From assembly GCA_016223145.1 (NCBI GenBank), contig JACRPN010000015.1, positions 1-64,000 of the forward strand: 64,000 nucleotides of DNA. The letters are read 5' to 3'. The stretch comes from Armatimonadota bacterium (GTDB lineage: Bacteria > Armatimonadota > Fimbriimonadia > Fimbriimonadales > Fimbriimonadaceae). The notes below the pieces were generated by a model. The model was not told where the DNA came from, searched no databases, and saw only the letters and a list, made by a program, of their open reading frames with translations. A program made the position numbers and the translations under genes. Position 1 is the first letter of the stretch. Every line of letters starts with the position of its first letter. Positions 1-8,827 of the stretch are shown here, piece after piece.

Positions 1-70
1 AACCCCCAAACCACCCCAGACCTTCTCGACGCGGGGGAGGGTGGCCTTTAGGCCGGGTGGGGGTGCGATG

Positions 71-102
71 GGGTGCAGGGTGTAGGGTCTGGGGTTCAGG
101 GT
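71..102. repeat. Heptamer array, GGGTNNN type
   Basis: Four consecutive 7-bp words (GGGTGCA, GGGTGTA, GGGTCTG, GGGTTCA) are followed by GGGT. It belongs to the same word family as 261-311 and, on the other strand, 60787-60830. Confidence 0.8.
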
Positions 103-213
103 AACTGGCGAAGGCCGAGGAAGACCTCCCCCACCCTGTCCCTCCCCCTCGCTACTCCATACCAGAAAACGCCCAAGCTCAGACCCCGCGAAGGAGAGGG
201 GACCAAACCCTTC

Positions 214-251
214 GTCATCGTCCCACCCCCAGGCACGTGATTTGTGATGAC
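214..251. repeat. 38-bp CACGTG element, copy 1
   Basis: The element begins GTCATC and ends GATGAC (inverted ends), with CACGTG inside. Copies at 351-388 and 2705-2742 have exactly the same length. The function is unknown; it could be a small palindromic repeat or a protein-binding site. Confidence 0.8.
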
Positions 252-260
252 GCTAAGGGA

Positions 261-346
261 GGGGTTCAGGGTTGAGGGTTCGGGGTTCGGGGTCTGGGGT
301 TCAGGGTTCTGAGCCCCCATTCGCCCTTCGCCCTTCGCCCTTCGCC
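261..346. repeat. Two adjacent heptamer arrays
   Basis: Positions 261-311 are seven degenerate GGGTTCA-type units. Positions 320-346 are nearly four exact TTCGCCC units. Both have a strict 7-bp period but different words, so independent arrays have accumulated at one place. Confidence 0.85.
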
Positions 347-350
347 TACC

Positions 351-388
351 GTCATCGTCCCACCCCTAGGCACGTGATCCGGGATGAC
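351..388. repeat. 38-bp CACGTG element, copy 2
   Basis: It has the same length, the same GTCATC/GATGAC ends and the same internal GGCACGTGAT as the copy at 214-251. Differences are confined to a few positions. Confidence 0.8.
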
Positions 389-432
389 ACTAAGAGCGTA
401 GGTGGGCTGTTGAATGAGGAATGAGGCCCGGA

Positions 433-460
433 CCGTCAACCGTCATCCGTCAACCGTCAA
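433..460. repeat. CCGTCAA heptamer array over the transketolase stop codon
   Basis: Four units (CCGTCAA, CCGTCAT, CCGTCAA, CCGTCAA) span the 3' end of the leftward transketolase gene. Its stop codon (TCA on the plus strand, 450-452) lies inside the array, so the array supplies the last residues of the enzyme. Confidence 0.8.
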
Positions 461-2597
461 CTGCCACCCGCCGTCCAACTTCCGCCACGTGCTGGGCCGT
501 GAACCCAAACTCCTCCATTAGCTTCGGACCCGGCGCAGACGCCCCAAAATGGTCCAGCCCGACGTGGGCAGTGGCATACCTTTCCCAACCCAGCGTCACT
601 CCCGCCTCGACCGACACGGTGCGCCCCCGGTCTGGCAGCACTGAGGCTCGATACCCCGCCGACTGCCTTTCGAACAGAAACGCACTGGGCAGGTTCACGA
701 CCCGCGTGGCGATTCCCTCCGCCTCCAGGATGTCGCGCGCCTGCAGCGCCACCGACGTCTCACTCCCGGTCGCCACCAGGATGACCTTTGGGGACCCCGA
801 AGACGCCTCATTCAGGATGTAGCCCCCCAACCGGGCAGGGTGAGAGGAGGAGGGGTGCTCAGGTGGGGAGAGGAGGTTTTCAGGTTTTCGGGTTGTCTGG
901 TGTTCGTGCCCGGATTCCTGAGGACCCGACAACCCGAGAACCTGATCACCCCTCTCCGTGATCACCGGCAGATTCTGCCGCGTCAGCGCCAGCAGAGAGG
1001 GCCCGTCTTTTCGTTCCAATGCGAGTTGCCAACAGGCCGCTGTCTCGGCGGCGTCGGCGGGGCGCATCACGTTCAGGTTCGGGATCGCCCTCAGGCTCAT
1101 CAGGTGCTCGACCGGCTGGTGCGTGGGGCCGTCTTCGCCAAGGCCGATGGAATCGTGCGTGAACACGAAGATCGAGGGGCAGTGCATGAGGGCTGCGAGC
1201 CGGATCGCCGGGCGGCAGTAATCGCTAAAGACCAGGAAGCTGGCGCCATAGGCCCGGAGGCCGCCGTGCCGGTTGATGCCGTTCACGATGCAACCCATCG
1301 CATGCTCCCGAATGCCGAACGCGATATTGCGCCCCTCGGGGGTCTCCGGCTGGAATTCGGGAATTCCCTTAAGATGGGTGAGGTTGCTCTCGGCCAGGTC
1401 CGCGCTGCCTCCCACCAGGTAGGGGACCTCTTGCGCCAGGACCTGAAGGGTCTCTGACCCCGCGACCCGGGTCGAGGTGGGCTTTTCGAACTTGGGAAGT
1501 CGCTCGGCGAGGTCTGCGGGGAGTTCTCCTGCTAGGGCTCGATCCAGCCGCATCGCCTCCTCGGGATAGGCGCTTCGGTACGCGCTGAGCCGCTCCTTCC
1601 AAGCCGCTTCGGCAGCCGCCCCACACGCCACGGCTTTGCCCATAGCCTCCCGCACCGCATCGGGCACAAGGAACTTCGGCTCCAGCGGAATCCCCAGCCT
1701 CTGCTTGGCCAGGTCCACTTCTTCCGCCCCCAAGGGTGCTCCGTGAACCTTCGAGGTCCCAGCTTTGTTCGGGCTGCCGAAGCCGATGGTGGTCTTGCAC
1801 GCGATGAGGCTCGGGGCATCGGTGTGGGCCCGGGCCGCCTGAATGGCCCGATCCACGGCGTCCACGTCCATCCCGTCCACGGTCTGCGTATGCCATCCCA
1901 GCGCGGCGAACCGGGCGGGAACATCCTCGGTGAACGCGATCTTGGTCGAGCCGTCGATGGTGATGCCGTTATCGTCGTATAGGGCGATCAGCTTGCCGAG
2001 CCTCAGATGCCCGGCCAGCGAGCAGGCCTCGTTGGTTACGCCCTCCATCAGGTCGCCGTCCGAGCAGATCACATAGGTGAAGTGGCCGATCAAGTCGAAA
2101 CCGGGCTTGTTGTAGCTGGCAGCGAGGTGACGCTCGGCGATGGCCATGCCGACCGCCGTGGAGAGCCCTTGGCCGAGCGGTCCGGTGGCCATTTCAACTC
2201 CGGGGGTGAGGGTGTTCTCAGGGTGGCCCGGCGTGCGGCTTCCCCACTGGCGAAACGCTTTCAGATCGTCGAGGCTGACGTCGTAGCCGGTCAGGTGGAG
2301 CAGCGAATAGAGGAGCATCGACCCGTGCCCGGCGGAGAGCACGAAGCGGTCGCGATCAAACCAATCTGGGTTCTTGGGGTTGTGTTTGAGGTGCCTTGCC
2401 CAGACCGCGTAGCCCATCGCTGCGGCGCCCATGGGGAGCCCAGGATGGCCCGAATTGGCCTGCTGCACGCCGTCCATGCTGAGCCCCCGGATGGTGTTCA
2501 GGCAGAGGTTGACGAGTTCAGGCGAGAGGGGCTCCACGATTCGGGATGGTACCGGAAGGAGACGCCTCCAGACATGAGAACGAACGCCCACGCACAC
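450..2597 (-). CDS. tkt: Transketolase
   Basis: Thiamine-diphosphate enzyme of the non-oxidative pentose phosphate pathway that moves two-carbon ketol units between sugar phosphates in the cytoplasm. The N-terminal TPP domain shows [26 protein letters not shown] and the GDG/N metal site ([10 protein letters not shown]). The central Pyr domain has FGIREHAMG and [10 protein letters not shown], and the C-terminal domain has LVATGSE. At 715 aa it is about 40-50 residues longer than usual. The excess is a Pro/Ser/His-rich insert at about residues 544-590, in the linker before the last domain, and it is encoded by repeat DNA (838-965). The start is uncertain: the family match begins near residue 22, where a GTG at 2537 is an alternative. 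No partner gene is adjacent. Confidence 0.95.
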   Translation of the reverse strand: MCVGVRSHVWRRLLPVPSRIVEPLSPELVNLCLNTIRGLSMDGVQQANSGHPGLPMGAAAMGYAVWARHLKHNPKNPDWFDRDRFVLSAGHGSMLLYSLLHLTGYDVSLDDLKAFRQWGSRTPGHPENTLTPGVEMATGPLGQGLSTAVGMAIAERHLAASYNKPGFDLIGHFTYVICSDGDLMEGVTNEACSLAGHLRLGKLIALYDDNGITIDGSTKIAFTEDVPARFAALGWHTQTVDGMDVDAVDRAIQAARAHTDAPSLIACKTTIGFGSPNKAGTSKVHGAPLGAEEVDLAKQRLGIPLEPKFLVPDAVREAMGKAVACGAAAEAAWKERLSAYRSAYPEEAMRLDRALAGELPADLAERLPKFEKPTSTRVAGSETLQVLAQEVPYLVGGSADLAESNLTHLKGIPEFQPETPEGRNIAFGIREHAMGCIVNGINRHGGLRAYGASFLVFSDYCRPAIRLAALMHCPSIFVFTHDSIGLGEDGPTHQPVEHLMSLRAIPNLNVMRPADAAETAACWQLALERKDGPSLLALTRQNLPVITERGDQVLGLSGPQESGHEHQTTRKPENLLSPPEHPSSSHPARLGGYILNEASSGSPKVILVATGSETSVALQARDILEAEGIATRVVNLPSAFLFERQSAGYRASVLPDRGRTVSVEAGVTLGWERYATAHVGLDHFGASAPGPKLMEEFGFTAQHVAEVGRRVAVDG
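838..965. repeat. In-frame repeat insertion inside transketolase
   Basis: A 17-bp inverted repeat (881-897 against 928-944, one mismatch) lies inside the coding region, with heptamer-like words around it. It is read through without a stop and adds about 40 residues to an interdomain linker. The 35 bp at 916-950 match 21054-21088 in nrdJ at 29 of 35 positions in the same reading frame. Confidence 0.75.
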
Positions 2598-2704
2598 CGC
2601 GTCCGACTGGTGATTGAGGTAGATACAGCGAATGTGGGATGTGGGATGCTGGATGCGTCTCAGAGTTTCCTTCGCCTCTCGCCTCTCGCCCTTCAGCCCT
2701 TTGT

Positions 2705-2742
2705 GTCATCGTCCCACACATAGGCACGTGATTCGTGATGAC
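2705..2742. repeat. 38-bp CACGTG element, copy 3
   Basis: Third copy of the GTCATC...CACGTG...GATGAC element. With the copies at 214 and 351 it flanks the transketolase gene on both sides. Confidence 0.8.
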
Positions 2743-2807
2743 GCTATGAAGGGCGAGGCTCCGTCCGAGCAGGAGGATAGAGGACAAAGGACAACCGGAC
2801 GGGATTC

Positions 2808-2840
2808 CCCTATCCCCTATCCCATATCCCATATCCGTCC
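2808..2840. repeat. CCCMTAT heptamer array
   Basis: Units CCCCTAT, CCCCTAT, CCCATAT and CCCATAT follow in strict 7-bp phase just upstream of the start of the secreted protein gene at 2864. Confidence 0.75.
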
Positions 2841-2863
2841 CCCCACCTCAGTGAGCAAAGACG

Positions 2864-5311
2864 ATGACTCGAACCACCTCAGGTACCCTCTCGGGCGTGT
2901 TCCGCGCAGCCAAACTGGCATTACCCGCACTGGCATCCTTGTTCGCTCTGCTGCTGCCGGGCCAAGTCGCAGCCCAGGCGCGGTCGGGCAGCTACACACC
3001 CGCCGGCGCGGCGCCGGTCTCTTGGAGCATCAACCCAAACCACGCCCTGATCTGGGACGGCAAGCCCTACCTTCCCTGTGGCGTCCGGATTCCCGGCTCT
3101 GTCGAGGCCGTGGCTCGGGCCAAGGCCGCCGGGGTCGCCGACGTAATCGTGGAGCTTCCCGCAAGCGGAATGGGCTGGCAGCCGGTTCTCGACAAGCTCG
3201 AAGCCGAAGGCATGCGGTACCTGATCGCGATCAACTCGCTGGCCGCACCTGCCACCGGAATCGCCGTCGAGCCACAGGCCTACCGCATCACAGGCATCAC
3301 CAAGAAGACTCATCTCGAAAGGTCCATCCCAGGGGCAACGAGCGCACTCGTGCTCTTTGTGACCCGGGTCGACGGCACGATCCGGCAGACCAAACGGGTC
3401 CAAATCGAGAACGGCAAGCTTTCCCTTGACGTGGACCCCATCAGCAGCCTGGAACACGTGGTGCTGGTCTATCCCGAAATGGCCAGCCTGGCGCAGCTCG
3501 ACTGTTGGGCGGGCCTCGACGCGCACCGCGACACCCTTTTGCTCACGCTCAAACGCCACAAGCTGGGGCCCGGACTGCGCGGCATTCTCAACCCCGTCGG
3601 CGCATCGCCAAGACTGCGCACGCCGCAGAGCTTCGTCCCCACCGACCCGGTCTTCCGCAACGAGTTCCAGAGCTATTTGGCAAGCCGCTATTCCGGCGCG
3701 CTCGAAACGCTGCAGCGAACCTGGGGCCTAAAGGCCGCGAACCTGAATTCGTTCGAGCAAGCAGCCCGACTGGTGCCCCTGTGGGCAGGCACACGAGGGG
3801 TCCCCATGGTCTTCGATCCTTCGACCGGGATGACCTACCAGGTGGACATGCCGACCTCCAAGATCTGGTCCGACATCGAGACCGTGATCACCCAAGCCGA
3901 GGCGCGGCGGTTCCGGCGGCTGGCGGGAAGCCTCAAGCAGGTTTGCGATGTCCCGATCGTACAAGAGTGGATGGGGTGGAATGCGCCCTATGAGAACGGC
4001 ACGGCGGCCCTCGACGGCCTTGCTGCGGCGACGTCTGGCACGACGCCCTCCGAAGTTTCGAATTCTGCGGCCCGCTGCGCCAGCTCCGTGTTCCGCTGGA
4101 AGGACTCGGGATGGCTCATCGCCGGATCAATCGATCTTGGCTTGGGCGAGGGCCTGGACGCCAAGCTGAACCCGGTGCTCGAAGACTTGACGGCCATGGG
4201 CTACCGGGGATGGTTTGTCAAGGCGGACGATGCGAAGCTGCTGATGGCAGTTGGTCAGGAGGCCCCGAAGCGGGGTGCGGACGTCACGGCGGCCAACTGG
4301 ACCGTTCAGCCGGTTTTCTTCCCGGAGAGCGCGCTGAACCCCGCGAACACGATGGCCTTGCCGGGTTTCAAGTGGTGGCTGCCGAGCCCGGACGACGGAA
4401 ACCGAGTGGAATTGGGCGAACGGATCTCCTGCTACCGGATCGGGCAGGGTGGGGCTTCGACGTTTGTGCTCTGGTCAAAGGCCCAGCCGATGCGCGTGAA
4501 GCTGCTTTTCACCGATCCCAAGAAGCCCCTCTTCTCAAGCCTCGATGGCTCCGACCCGAAGCCCAAACTGGTCAAGGGCGGGGTGGAGGTAGACCTCTCG
4601 ACGCTGCCTCTGATCATCACCAACACCGAGGAGATCCCGATCCCGGAGACTTGCGTCAAGGAGGTCAGTTGGCAGTTCGACCAGCTCCTGAAGGAGGCCG
4701 AAGGGTTACGCATCGACACAAACGACATGCGCTTCCTCTACATCACATCGCTCGATGGGCTGGAACGCAGCCCGGGGGGGAACTTCGTTCAGATGCGTCA
4801 GATCGTGGACAAGCTGAGCCAGAGGCTGGCGCCCTTCGTGTGGCTGGAGGCCGAGAACGTCGGTGAGACCAATTTCAGCGAAATCCTGAAAGCTCCCGGG
4901 GTCAGCAACGGTTCGGTGCTGGGTTTGCGCACCGCGCTTTCGGCGGGTTCGAGCGGTTTCGACGCGGAGTACCGGTTCCTGCCGAGGTCGGAGGCTGAGA
5001 CGGAGGTCTGGATTGCCGCACGGATTCCAGCGGAGGCGCGTGGCGCCGTGCAGATTCGGGTCGCAGGCCAGACCTTGCGGATCGAGGAAGGTCCCCTGAG
5101 CCTCTATGGTCCGGGCTTTGGCTGGTACCGAGTGGGCTCCACGAGGCTGGCCAGGGGCGAATCCAAGCTCATCGTGCACATCGACGGGGGCGACGGTGTC
5201 GAGTTCGCTATCGATGCGATCGTACTGGCGCCCGGCCACTTCACACCGAACGGCATCAAAGCACCCACGTCGTACATCTACACCGGTTCGAATGAGAAAG
5301 GAAAGGGTTGA
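2864..5311 (+). CDS. Secreted glycosidase-like protein (TIM barrel plus carbohydrate-binding-like tail)
   Basis: An 815-residue exported protein. The signal peptide has a hydrophobic core at about residues 18-32 and a likely cut after AQA (about 39). The following text (HALIWDGKPYLPCG, then alternating barrel-like segments) and the motif around NEFQSYLASRY...LQRTWGL resemble the active-site barrel of GH42/GH5-like glycosidases, where a stretch reading YxSLexLNxaWG is common. I could not identify the catalytic acids. From about residue 658 (WLEAEN) to 800 (FAIDAIVL) the sequence looks like a beta-sandwich carbohydrate-binding module. It is probably a cell-surface or periplasmic polysaccharide-acting protein. 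Substrate and catalytic competence are not known. Confidence 0.7.
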   Translation: MTRTTSGTLSGVFRAAKLALPALASLFALLLPGQVAAQARSGSYTPAGAAPVSWSINPNHALIWDGKPYLPCGVRIPGSVEAVARAKAAGVADVIVELPASGMGWQPVLDKLEAEGMRYLIAINSLAAPATGIAVEPQAYRITGITKKTHLERSIPGATSALVLFVTRVDGTIRQTKRVQIENGKLSLDVDPISSLEHVVLVYPEMASLAQLDCWAGLDAHRDTLLLTLKRHKLGPGLRGILNPVGASPRLRTPQSFVPTDPVFRNEFQSYLASRYSGALETLQRTWGLKAANLNSFEQAARLVPLWAGTRGVPMVFDPSTGMTYQVDMPTSKIWSDIETVITQAEARRFRRLAGSLKQVCDVPIVQEWMGWNAPYENGTAALDGLAAATSGTTPSEVSNSAARCASSVFRWKDSGWLIAGSIDLGLGEGLDAKLNPVLEDLTAMGYRGWFVKADDAKLLMAVGQEAPKRGADVTAANWTVQPVFFPESALNPANTMALPGFKWWLPSPDDGNRVELGERISCYRIGQGGASTFVLWSKAQPMRVKLLFTDPKKPLFSSLDGSDPKPKLVKGGVEVDLSTLPLIITNTEEIPIPETCVKEVSWQFDQLLKEAEGLRIDTNDMRFLYITSLDGLERSPGGNFVQMRQIVDKLSQRLAPFVWLEAENVGETNFSEILKAPGVSNGSVLGLRTALSAGSSGFDAEYRFLPRSEAETEVWIAARIPAEARGAVQIRVAGQTLRIEEGPLSLYGPGFGWYRVGSTRLARGESKLIVHIDGGDGVEFAIDAIVLAPGHFTPNGIKAPTSYIYTGSNEKGKG

Positions 5312-5337
5312 GCGCAGCGCCAGCCCCCCAGAGCAAT

Positions 5338-6105
5338 CTAGCCCGACACGCCCAGTTGTCCGACCCCCATCGCCTCACAAACGAACGTGATCGTGCTCCG
5401 GACATGCTCATCCCAATACTCCCAGGTATGCGCACCTGGATGCTCCTCATAGGTGTGCGGGTAGTCGACTTGGTCCAGGTGCCCGTGGAACGCCCGGTTT
5501 GAGTCCAGCAGAAAGTCCTCCACCCCGCAATCAAACCGCAGTCGCGGGCGCTCCCCAGATGCCGCGAGCGAATCGGCAAGACCGTAGAGGTCATTCGGAC
5601 CACCCTGCGGAGCCGCCCCGAGCACCCGTCGAAACTCCTCCGCAAACGCGTCGTCACGATAGGGCTCGTGGCCAAACCCTAGCGCCCCGCTGTGGCTGGA
5701 CGCGGCGCAGAACCGATCGGGATGTCCCAGCGCCAATCGGAACGCGCCGTAGCCCCCCATGCTCAGCCCCGCCACCGATCTTCCCCCACGCTCCTTGCGC
5801 ACAGGGAAGTAGGATTCGACGATCTGGGGCAGTTCACTGCCGATAGCCGTCCCATAGGCGAACCCCTGTTCTGCGTCGCAATAGAAGCTGCGGCCGCCAT
5901 CCGGCATCACAACCACGAGCGGCAGGCCCTCGACGTAGCGCTCGATGCTTGTTCGGCGGGTCCAAATCGTGTGGTCGTCGCTAAGGCCATGAAGCAGATA
6001 CAGCGTGGACCAGGGCTTGGGCGTGAGCGGGTCGGGAAGCAAAATGATCGCCGAGGTCTGCTTCTGGAGAGCGGGACTGAAGAAGCGAAGCTCGCAGTGG
6101 GGCAT
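5338..6105 (-). CDS. Putative esterase (EstA / S-formylglutathione hydrolase-like alpha/beta hydrolase)
   Basis: A 255-residue alpha/beta hydrolase of the esterase D superfamily. LYLLHGLSDD forms the oxyanion-hole strand. GLSMGGYG carries the nucleophile serine in the GxSxGG context, followed by FCAASSHSG. The C-terminal part supplies the likely Asp (DFLLDSNR) and His (HPGAHTWEYW) of the triad. The length is normal. No signal peptide is seen, so the enzyme is probably cytoplasmic. It is divergent from the cysteine desulfurase gene with only 39 bp between the start codons, so the two promoters must overlap. The substrate cannot be read from the sequence. Confidence 0.88.
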   Translation of the reverse strand: MPHCELRFFSPALQKQTSAIILLPDPLTPKPWSTLYLLHGLSDDHTIWTRRTSIERYVEGLPLVVVMPDGGRSFYCDAEQGFAYGTAIGSELPQIVESYFPVRKERGGRSVAGLSMGGYGAFRLALGHPDRFCAASSHSGALGFGHEPYRDDAFAEEFRRVLGAAPQGGPNDLYGLADSLAASGERPRLRFDCGVEDFLLDSNRAFHGHLDQVDYPHTYEEHPGAHTWEYWDEHVRSTITFVCEAMGVGQLGVSG

Positions 6106-6144
6106 GAGTGGAGTTTACGCAGGAATGGCGTAAGATGCGGATCG

Positions 6145-7221
6145 ATGGACCTCGCGCACTACTTCGACAACGCCGCGACGACGCCCGTCGATCCGCAAGT
6201 GCTTGAGGCGATGCTTCCCTTCCTCAAGGAAGCTTGCGGCAACGCCCACTCCATCCACTCGTATGGGACGCAAGCTCGAGATGCGGTCGAGCGGGCGCGC
6301 GAGCAGATCGCTCTCTTGGTCGGCTCTGAAGACCCCAGCGAGATCCTCTTCACAAGCGGAGCCACCGAGAGCAACAACCTGGTGCTTCAGTCCTCGATGG
6401 AAGCCGCCATCAGCTCCATCGAGCACAGCTCGGTGCGAGAGCCCGCCCTTTTCGCCGGATTTCATGAGCTGGACCTCACGGACGGCCAACCGGCCCCGCC
6501 GGCGGGCCACAGAGCGCTGATCTCCGCGATCCGCGTCAACAACGAAACGGGCCACACGTTGAACCTGGACCGGCTCGCACCCCGTTGCGACCGGCTCCAT
6601 TCCGACCTGACCCAGGCTGTCGGCAAGATCCCCGTCTCTCTCGGCTCAAGCGCCATCGGCCTTGCCAGCTTCAGCGCCCACAAGCTTTATGGTCCCAAAG
6701 GCGTCGGGGCCCTCTATGCCAGGGGCGGCGAATTCCCGGAGCCCCTCATGCGCGGCGGGGGCCAAGAGCAAGGGTTCCGCGCGGGGACCCTCAACGTGCC
6801 GGGAATCGTCGGTTTTGGCGAGGCGGCCAGGGTCGCCATGGAGCGCCAAGACGACGACTTTCACCATGCCGAGCACCTCAGGAGCGTGGTGATCGAAGAG
6901 CTTTCAGGACTTTCGGACTGGCGAATCAACGAAGGCTCAGACCAGTCTCCTTTCATCCTGAGCCTGAGCTTCTTAGGCTTGGAAGGAGAATCGCTGGTAC
7001 TTGAACTGGATCGTGCGGGCTACGCGATCAGCGCCGGCGCAGCGTGCAGTTCCACCAAAGTTGAACCCAGCCATGTGCTCATCGCACTGGGTTTGACGCC
7101 GGAATGGGCACGCGGAACCGTCCGAATCAGCTTCGGCCGCACCAATACGGCGGATTCCGCCGCCGGGCTTGCACGGACGCTGAGAGCCTGCGTGGGAACT
7201 CTTTTGAACTTAAGGCTGTAG
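6145..7221 (+). CDS. Cysteine desulfurase (NifS/IscS-like)
   Basis: PLP enzyme that takes sulfur from cysteine for Fe-S clusters or thiolated cofactors. The ATG at 6145 is chosen because the family start (YFDNAATTPVDP) follows at once; the frame is open further upstream over the esterase gene. Visible motifs are TSGATESNN, HSS, the PLP-pocket HSDLTQAVGKIP, the Schiff-base lysine in FSAHKLYGPKG, and the active-site loop cysteine in GAACSS followed by SHVL. At 358 aa it is shorter than classical IscS, mainly between the HSS and NNETG motifs, like compact NifS-type enzymes. No iscU/sufU scaffold gene lies next to it. Confidence 0.92.
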   Translation: MDLAHYFDNAATTPVDPQVLEAMLPFLKEACGNAHSIHSYGTQARDAVERAREQIALLVGSEDPSEILFTSGATESNNLVLQSSMEAAISSIEHSSVREPALFAGFHELDLTDGQPAPPAGHRALISAIRVNNETGHTLNLDRLAPRCDRLHSDLTQAVGKIPVSLGSSAIGLASFSAHKLYGPKGVGALYARGGEFPEPLMRGGGQEQGFRAGTLNVPGIVGFGEAARVAMERQDDDFHHAEHLRSVVIEELSGLSDWRINEGSDQSPFILSLSFLGLEGESLVLELDRAGYAISAGAACSSTKVEPSHVLIALGLTPEWARGTVRISFGRTNTADSAAGLARTLRACVGTLLNLRL

Positions 7222-7338
7222 ACACTCTTGCAACGCTTTTCGGCGGATTTGACGTCAATACAATAGTCCGCGCGAAAGTGTTTGCCAGGGCAATGAATGG
7301 CGCAACGGCGCGCCGAGCCCGAAATTGGAAATCTCGGC

Positions 7339-7367
7339 TTGACAGAAAGCACAACCTGTGTTACGTT
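7339..7367 (+). promoter_or_regulatory. Candidate sigma-70 promoter for the primary sigma gene
   Basis: A perfect -35 (TTGACA, 7339-7344) is followed after 17 bp by a weak -10 (TACGTT, 7362-7367). It lies about 105 bp upstream of the rpoD start. Confidence 0.5.
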
Positions 7368-7472
7368 ATGTCTGGAGTTCCAGGAAAAGGACAGAGCAGG
7401 AATCGGGCGACTCCGAAGACAATTATCTCTCATTGCGGTCTTTTTGGTGAGTTGCGCTCCTGACGAAGGAAG

Positions 7473-8555
7473 TTGAAACGAGATTTGGAGGACAAGAACA
7501 AGCGAATGCCGACGGAACCAGGCCTTGTGACGCAGCCCAGGCGAGGAAGGGCAATTACGGTTAGGACCCCGGGCCGACACTCCTTTATGGATGTCGGTGC
7601 TCGCCCGATGACTGACGAGTTCAATGCCGAGCCTGGCGATGAAGACCTGTTGGATCTTGAGTCGGCCGACGAAGAAGAAGAAGTTGGCGAGGTCCCGCAT
7701 CACGACGATTCGGAAGAGCTCGAAATGTGGATGCGGCAGACTCGCCGTGCCCAGCTTCTGACCCCCGAGCAGGAAGTCGACCTGGCCCGCCGCGTTCAGG
7801 CCGGCGACATGGTAGCCAAGAAGATCCTCATCGAGTCGAACCTGAGGCTCGTTGTCTCGATCGCCAAGAAGTACAACGCGCGCGGCATCCCGCTCGCCGA
7901 CCTGATTCAGGAAGGCAACCTCGGTCTCATCCGCGCGGTCGAGAAGTTCGACTGGCGAAAGGGTTTCCGCTTCAGCACCTACGCGACGTGGTGGATTCGC
8001 CGCGCGATCGCGCGCGCCATCATCAACCAGGGCCGCACGATCCGCATTCCCGTGTACGTTGCCGAACTGATCAACAAGGTCGTCAAGACCGCCAGTCGGC
8101 TGCTGCAGGAGCTTCAGCGCGAGGCGACCGAAGAGGAGATCAGCCGCGAGGTGGGCCTCAGCGTCGACCGCGTGCGCGAAATGATGCGCGTGGCCGTCGA
8201 GCCGATTTCGCTCGAGACGCCGGTTGGTGAAAAGGACAACTCCTCGATCGGCGACTTCGTGCAGAGCACGAACATGCCGACGCCCACGGACGTGACCTGG
8301 GGCCTCATCCGCCGCGAGGAGATTGACGGCATCCTTGGCCGCCTGACCAGCCGCGAGCGCGACGTGGTTCGTCTTCGGTTTGGTCTGGATGATGGGCGGT
8401 CGCGCACCCTCGAAGAGGTTGGCGCCGAACTGAACGTCACTCGCGAACGAGTGCGCCAGATCGAGCTCCGCGCGATGAAGAAGCTTCGCCACATCGGCCA
8501 GGAGCTTTCTGCGCAGGGCTTCACGATCACGCCGAACCCAGCCCCGGCGAACTAA
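7473..8555 (+). CDS. rpoD: Primary RNA polymerase sigma factor (RpoD/SigA)
   Basis: Sigma-70 family group 1 factor that directs RNA polymerase to housekeeping promoters. A short acidic N-terminus ([14 protein letters not shown]) is followed by region 1.2/2.1 ([17 protein letters not shown]). Region 2 has [32 protein letters not shown] and [13 protein letters not shown]. Region 3 covers [12 protein letters not shown] through ISLETPVGE, and the region 4 helix-turn-helix is [20 protein letters not shown]. The 360-aa length and the lack of a long 1.1 domain resemble SigA of non-proteobacteria. The first in-frame start is a TTG at 7473; an ATG at 7506 is an alternative. Confidence 0.95.
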   Translation: MKRDLEDKNKRMPTEPGLVTQPRRGRAITVRTPGRHSFMDVGARPMTDEFNAEPGDEDLLDLESADEEEEVGEVPHHDDSEELEMWMRQTRRAQLLTPEQEVDLARRVQAGDMVAKKILIESNLRLVVSIAKKYNARGIPLADLIQEGNLGLIRAVEKFDWRKGFRFSTYATWWIRRAIARAIINQGRTIRIPVYVAELINKVVKTASRLLQELQREATEEEISREVGLSVDRVREMMRVAVEPISLETPVGEKDNSSIGDFVQSTNMPTPTDVTWGLIRREEIDGILGRLTSRERDVVRLRFGLDDGRSRTLEEVGAELNVTRERVRQIELRAMKKLRHIGQELSAQGFTITPNPAPAN

Positions 8556-8575
8556 ACGCAAACTCAACCACAGAG

Positions 8576-8601
8576 CGCCCGCAGCGTTGCCGTTGCGGGC
8601 G
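8576..8601 (+). terminator. Possible terminator hairpin after rpoD
   Basis: CGCCCGCA and TGCGGGCG form an 8-bp GC-rich stem with a 10-nt loop 21 bp past the stop codon. There is no clear T-run, so it may stop transcription only weakly or act as an RNA-stabilising stem. Confidence 0.4.
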
Positions 8602-8619
8602 TCTCCAATGTCAGAACCA

Positions 8620-8663
8620 CCTCTCCCCTTGCTTCCGAGTCCCGACGTGTCGGTAGGGAGAGG
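8620..8663. repeat. Inverted repeat CCTCTCCC/GGGAGAGG
   Basis: Stem arms at 8620-8627 and 8656-8663 enclose a second small palindrome (CCGAC-GT-GTCGG). The flanking text GAACCGGGTGA recurs inside glcF at 13880-13915, so this is a member of a dispersed family. Confidence 0.6.
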
Positions 8664-8788
8664 TCCGGCTCCACCCCGCAGGGGAAGGAAGTGAACGAAG
8701 TGAACCGGGTGATTGGGCTAAGGGCGTACGGAAGTGTGTACGGATGGAAGTTTGGAGGGAGGGGGGCAGCGCGTGTCTCCACCCCCAA

Positions 8789-8827
8789 CCCCCTCCTCAG
8801 TTTCGCTGCGCAAAACCAAGGAGGGGG
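8789..8827. repeat. Inverted repeat CCCCCTCCT/AGGAGGGGG
   Basis: A perfect 9-bp inverted repeat around a loop containing TTTCGCTGCG. Similar elements with the same arms lie inside glcF (13807-13846) and, with arms CCCCTTCCTCCT, inside rdgB (59322-59358). Confidence 0.7.

Larger units (their letters stand above)
1..449. other. Intergenic region filled with short-word repeats
   Basis: I see no convincing gene here. The stretch lies downstream of the leftward transketolase gene. It holds heptamer arrays (71-102, 261-311, 320-346 and 433-460) and two copies of a 38-bp element with a central CACGTG (214-251 and 351-388). The open frames across it are low-complexity products of the repeats. Confidence 0.7.
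2598..2863. other. Intergenic repeat cluster upstream of transketolase
   Basis: This stretch holds degenerate CGCCTCT words (about 2675-2695), a 38-bp CACGTG element (2705-2742) and a heptamer array (2808-2840). A promoter for the leftward transketolase gene is expected here, but I could not place one with confidence. Confidence 0.5.

Noticed and set aside
261-311. Telomere-like or origin iterons
   Set aside because: GGGTT-like words resemble telomere repeats, but the same 7-bp design with other words occurs all over the window, including inside genes, and no replication gene is near.
2007-2723. Long open frames opposite transketolase, nrdJ, glcD and others
   Set aside because: High-GC genes give long antisense frames. 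These have no family likeness and lie fully over well-supported genes.
7020-8567. 515-codon frame opposite rpoD
   Set aside because: It overlaps the complete sigma factor and part of the cysteine desulfurase gene; its sequence is a reverse shadow without motifs.
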